Assembly (NCBI GenBank): GCA_002297665.1 | Contig: DBMS01000072.1 | Span: 1-7,047, forward strand | DNA length: 7,047 nt | Direction of reading: 5' to 3' | Origin: Holophagaceae bacterium UBA692 | Lineage (GTDB): Bacteria > Acidobacteriota > Holophagae > Holophagales > Holophagaceae | Shown: positions 6,304-7,047 of the stretch, one piece after another | Layout: each line of letters begins with the position of its first letter | How positions within the stretch are numbered: position 1 is the first letter of the stretch | The notes under the pieces: generated by a model | The model's database searches: none | What the model was told of the DNA's origin: nothing | What the model saw: the letters and a program-made list of their open reading frames with translations, nothing else | Program-made: the position numbers and the translations under genes

Positions 6304-6327
6304 GGGGAGCGCGCGCGGCGCGCCCCC
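6304..6327 (+). promoter_or_regulatory. Strong GC stem-loop in the amt upstream region
   Basis: GGGG-A-GCGCGC (6304-6314) pairs with GCGCGC-CCCC (6318-6327) around a 3-nt loop, giving ten G-C pairs with one bulged A at 6308. It ends 54 nt before the amt GTG. It has no T-tract, so it is not a standard terminator and could be a leader or stability element. Confidence 0.5.
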
Positions 6328-6371
6328 GGCGGTGCCGTGCCCGGGCCAACCCTATCCCATCCACGCTCCCC

Positions 6372-6377
6372 AGGAGG
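6372..6377 (+). promoter_or_regulatory. Shine-Dalgarno setting the GTG start of amt
   Basis: AGGAGG ends 4 nt before the GTG at 6382. It favours this start over the ATG at 6418, which would remove the start of the first membrane segment. Confidence 0.65.
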
Positions 6378-6381
6378 TCAC

Positions 6382-7047
6382 GTGCTACCTCAAATCAACA
6401 CTGGCAACACAGGATTCATGATCCTTTGCGCCAGCCTCGTCATGCTCATGACGCCAGGCCTGGCCTTCTTCTACGGCGGCCTCTGCGGCCGCAAGAACGT
6501 GCTCGGCATCATGATCCAGAGCTTCGTCTCCATGGGCTGGACCACGGTGCTGTGGTTCACCTTCGGCTACTCCATGTGCTTCGGCCCCACCGTGCACGGC
6601 ATCATCGGCAACCCCTTCACCCACGCGTTCCTGAAGGGCATCACCCTCCACAGCCTCTACCAGGGCAACGCGGCCCTGGGCATTCCCACCTTCGTCCACG
6701 TGGCCTACCAGATGATGTTCGCCATCATCACGCCCGCGCTCATCACCGGCGCCTTCGCCAACCGCGTGACCTTCAAGGCCTACATGTGGTTCCTCACGGC
6801 CTGGCTGATCTTCGTGTACTTCCCCTTCTGCCACATGGTCTGGCATCCCGACGGCATCCTGGCCCAGTGGGGCGTCCTGGACTACGCCGGCGGCAACGTC
6901 GTGCACAACACCGCCGGCATCGCGGCCCTGGCCTCGGTCCTCTACGTGGGCCGGCGCAAGGTCGTCGACAGCATCCCCCACAGCATCCCCCTCGTGGCCC
7001 TGGGCACCGGCCTCCTGTGGTTCGGCTGGTACGGCTTCAACGCCGGC
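6382..7047 (+). CDS. amtB: Amt-family ammonium transporter, N-terminal part, runs off right edge
   Basis: The first 222 residues of an Amt/MEP/Rh channel in the inner membrane, which takes up ammonium. The N-terminus (VLPQINTGNTGFMILCASLV) enters the first helix directly, with no extra signal peptide. Family landmarks: LMTPGLAFFYGGL (22-34), RKNVLGIMIQSF (37-48), YQMMFAIITPALITGAFANR (109-128) with F113 at the outer phenylalanine-gate position, HMVW with W154, and LDYAGGNVVH with D168 and H175. D168 and H175 correspond to E. coli D160 and the first twin histidine, H168. About six membrane segments are visible; the second twin histidine and the C-terminal tail that binds PII lie beyond the window. 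After the histidine the sequence reads NTAGI rather than the E. coli-like INAAI. The gene is divergent from the kdpD-like operon. Nitrogen control by PII/GlnK is usual for the family, but glnK is not visible and no convincing sigma-54 promoter was found upstream. Confidence 0.94.
   Translation, partial: MLPQINTGNTGFMILCASLVMLMTPGLAFFYGGLCGRKNVLGIMIQSFVSMGWTTVLWFTFGYSMCFGPTVHGIIGNPFTHAFLKGITLHSLYQGNAALGIPTFVHVAYQMMFAIITPALITGAFANRVTFKAYMWFLTAWLIFVYFPFCHMVWHPDGILAQWGVLDYAGGNVVHNTAGIAALASVLYVGRRKVVDSIPHSIPLVALGTGLLWFGWYGFNAG

Larger units (their letters stand above)
6016..6381. other. 366-bp divergent control region between kdpD-like gene and amt
   Basis: No credible gene is present; a 60-codon minus-strand ORF (6012-6194) has no recognisable content and overlaps the kdpD ribosome-binding site. 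The middle (about 6105-6280) is comparatively AT-rich and should carry both promoters. It contains a CRP-type palindrome (6167-6182) and TTACGCAA twice (6121-6128 and 6218-6225), with the inverted half CGTAA between them (6196-6200). A T6 run preceded by a weak stem is also present. The amt-proximal part (6283-6340) is very GC-rich and folds into stem-loops. No clear -35/-10 pair was found, though TTATAC at 6229-6234 could be a -10 for amt. Confidence 0.6.

Noticed and set aside
6385..6981. 198-codon minus-strand ORF inside amt
   Set aside because: It is antisense to a clearly conserved transporter and rich in Glu, Gly, His and Val, as expected of a shadow frame.

Overview
This 7 kb window is very GC-rich chromosomal DNA, roughly 70% G+C by eye. 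It comes from a bacterium with a typical Gram-negative gene set. An exported M13 peptidase, a Kdp-type two-component pair and an Amt transporter together would suit a high-GC lineage such as Acidobacteriota (Holophagae) or a deltaproteobacterial relative. That placement is an inference from style, not shown by any marker gene. Five of the six genes appear to start with GTG or TTG, each behind a recognisable Shine-Dalgarno sequence; only the amidase gene starts with ATG.

Layout, left to right: (1) complement(<1..518), the N-terminal 172 residues of an exported M13 (neprilysin/PepO-like) metallopeptidase, running off the left edge. (2) 580..1320 (+), a complete carbon-nitrogen hydrolase (nitrilase/omega-amidase superfamily) divergent from the peptidase across 61 bp. 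(3) complement(1317..3038), a membrane sensor histidine kinase with a polytopic N-terminal half and no adjacent regulator; it converges on the amidase and both genes stop within one CTAG tetranucleotide. (4) A 338 bp gene-free stretch with an AT-rich island of about 100 bp. (5) complement(3377..4063) and complement(4060..6015), a KdpE-like response regulator and a KdpD-like kinase, translationally coupled through a GTGA overlap. The kinase lacks the whole N-terminal Walker-type KdpD sensor domain and begins directly at the UspA-like domain. (6) A 366 bp divergent intergenic region with a perfect CRP-type palindrome (TGTGA-N6-TCACA), a weak terminator-like element and two GC-rich stem-loops. 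(7) 6382..>7047 (+), the first 222 residues of an Amt-family ammonium transporter, running off the right edge.

How the parts may work together: the kdpD/kdpE-like operon and amt are transcribed divergently from one control region, and no kdpFABC pump genes are visible. The best lead is therefore a shortened Kdp-type sensor system, possibly under CRP/FNR-family control, placed next to an ammonium channel. Whether it controls amt, a distant K+ pump or something else cannot be decided from this sequence. The rest of the window looks like ordinary housekeeping or accessory genes. No mobile element, CRISPR array, tRNA or rRNA was seen.
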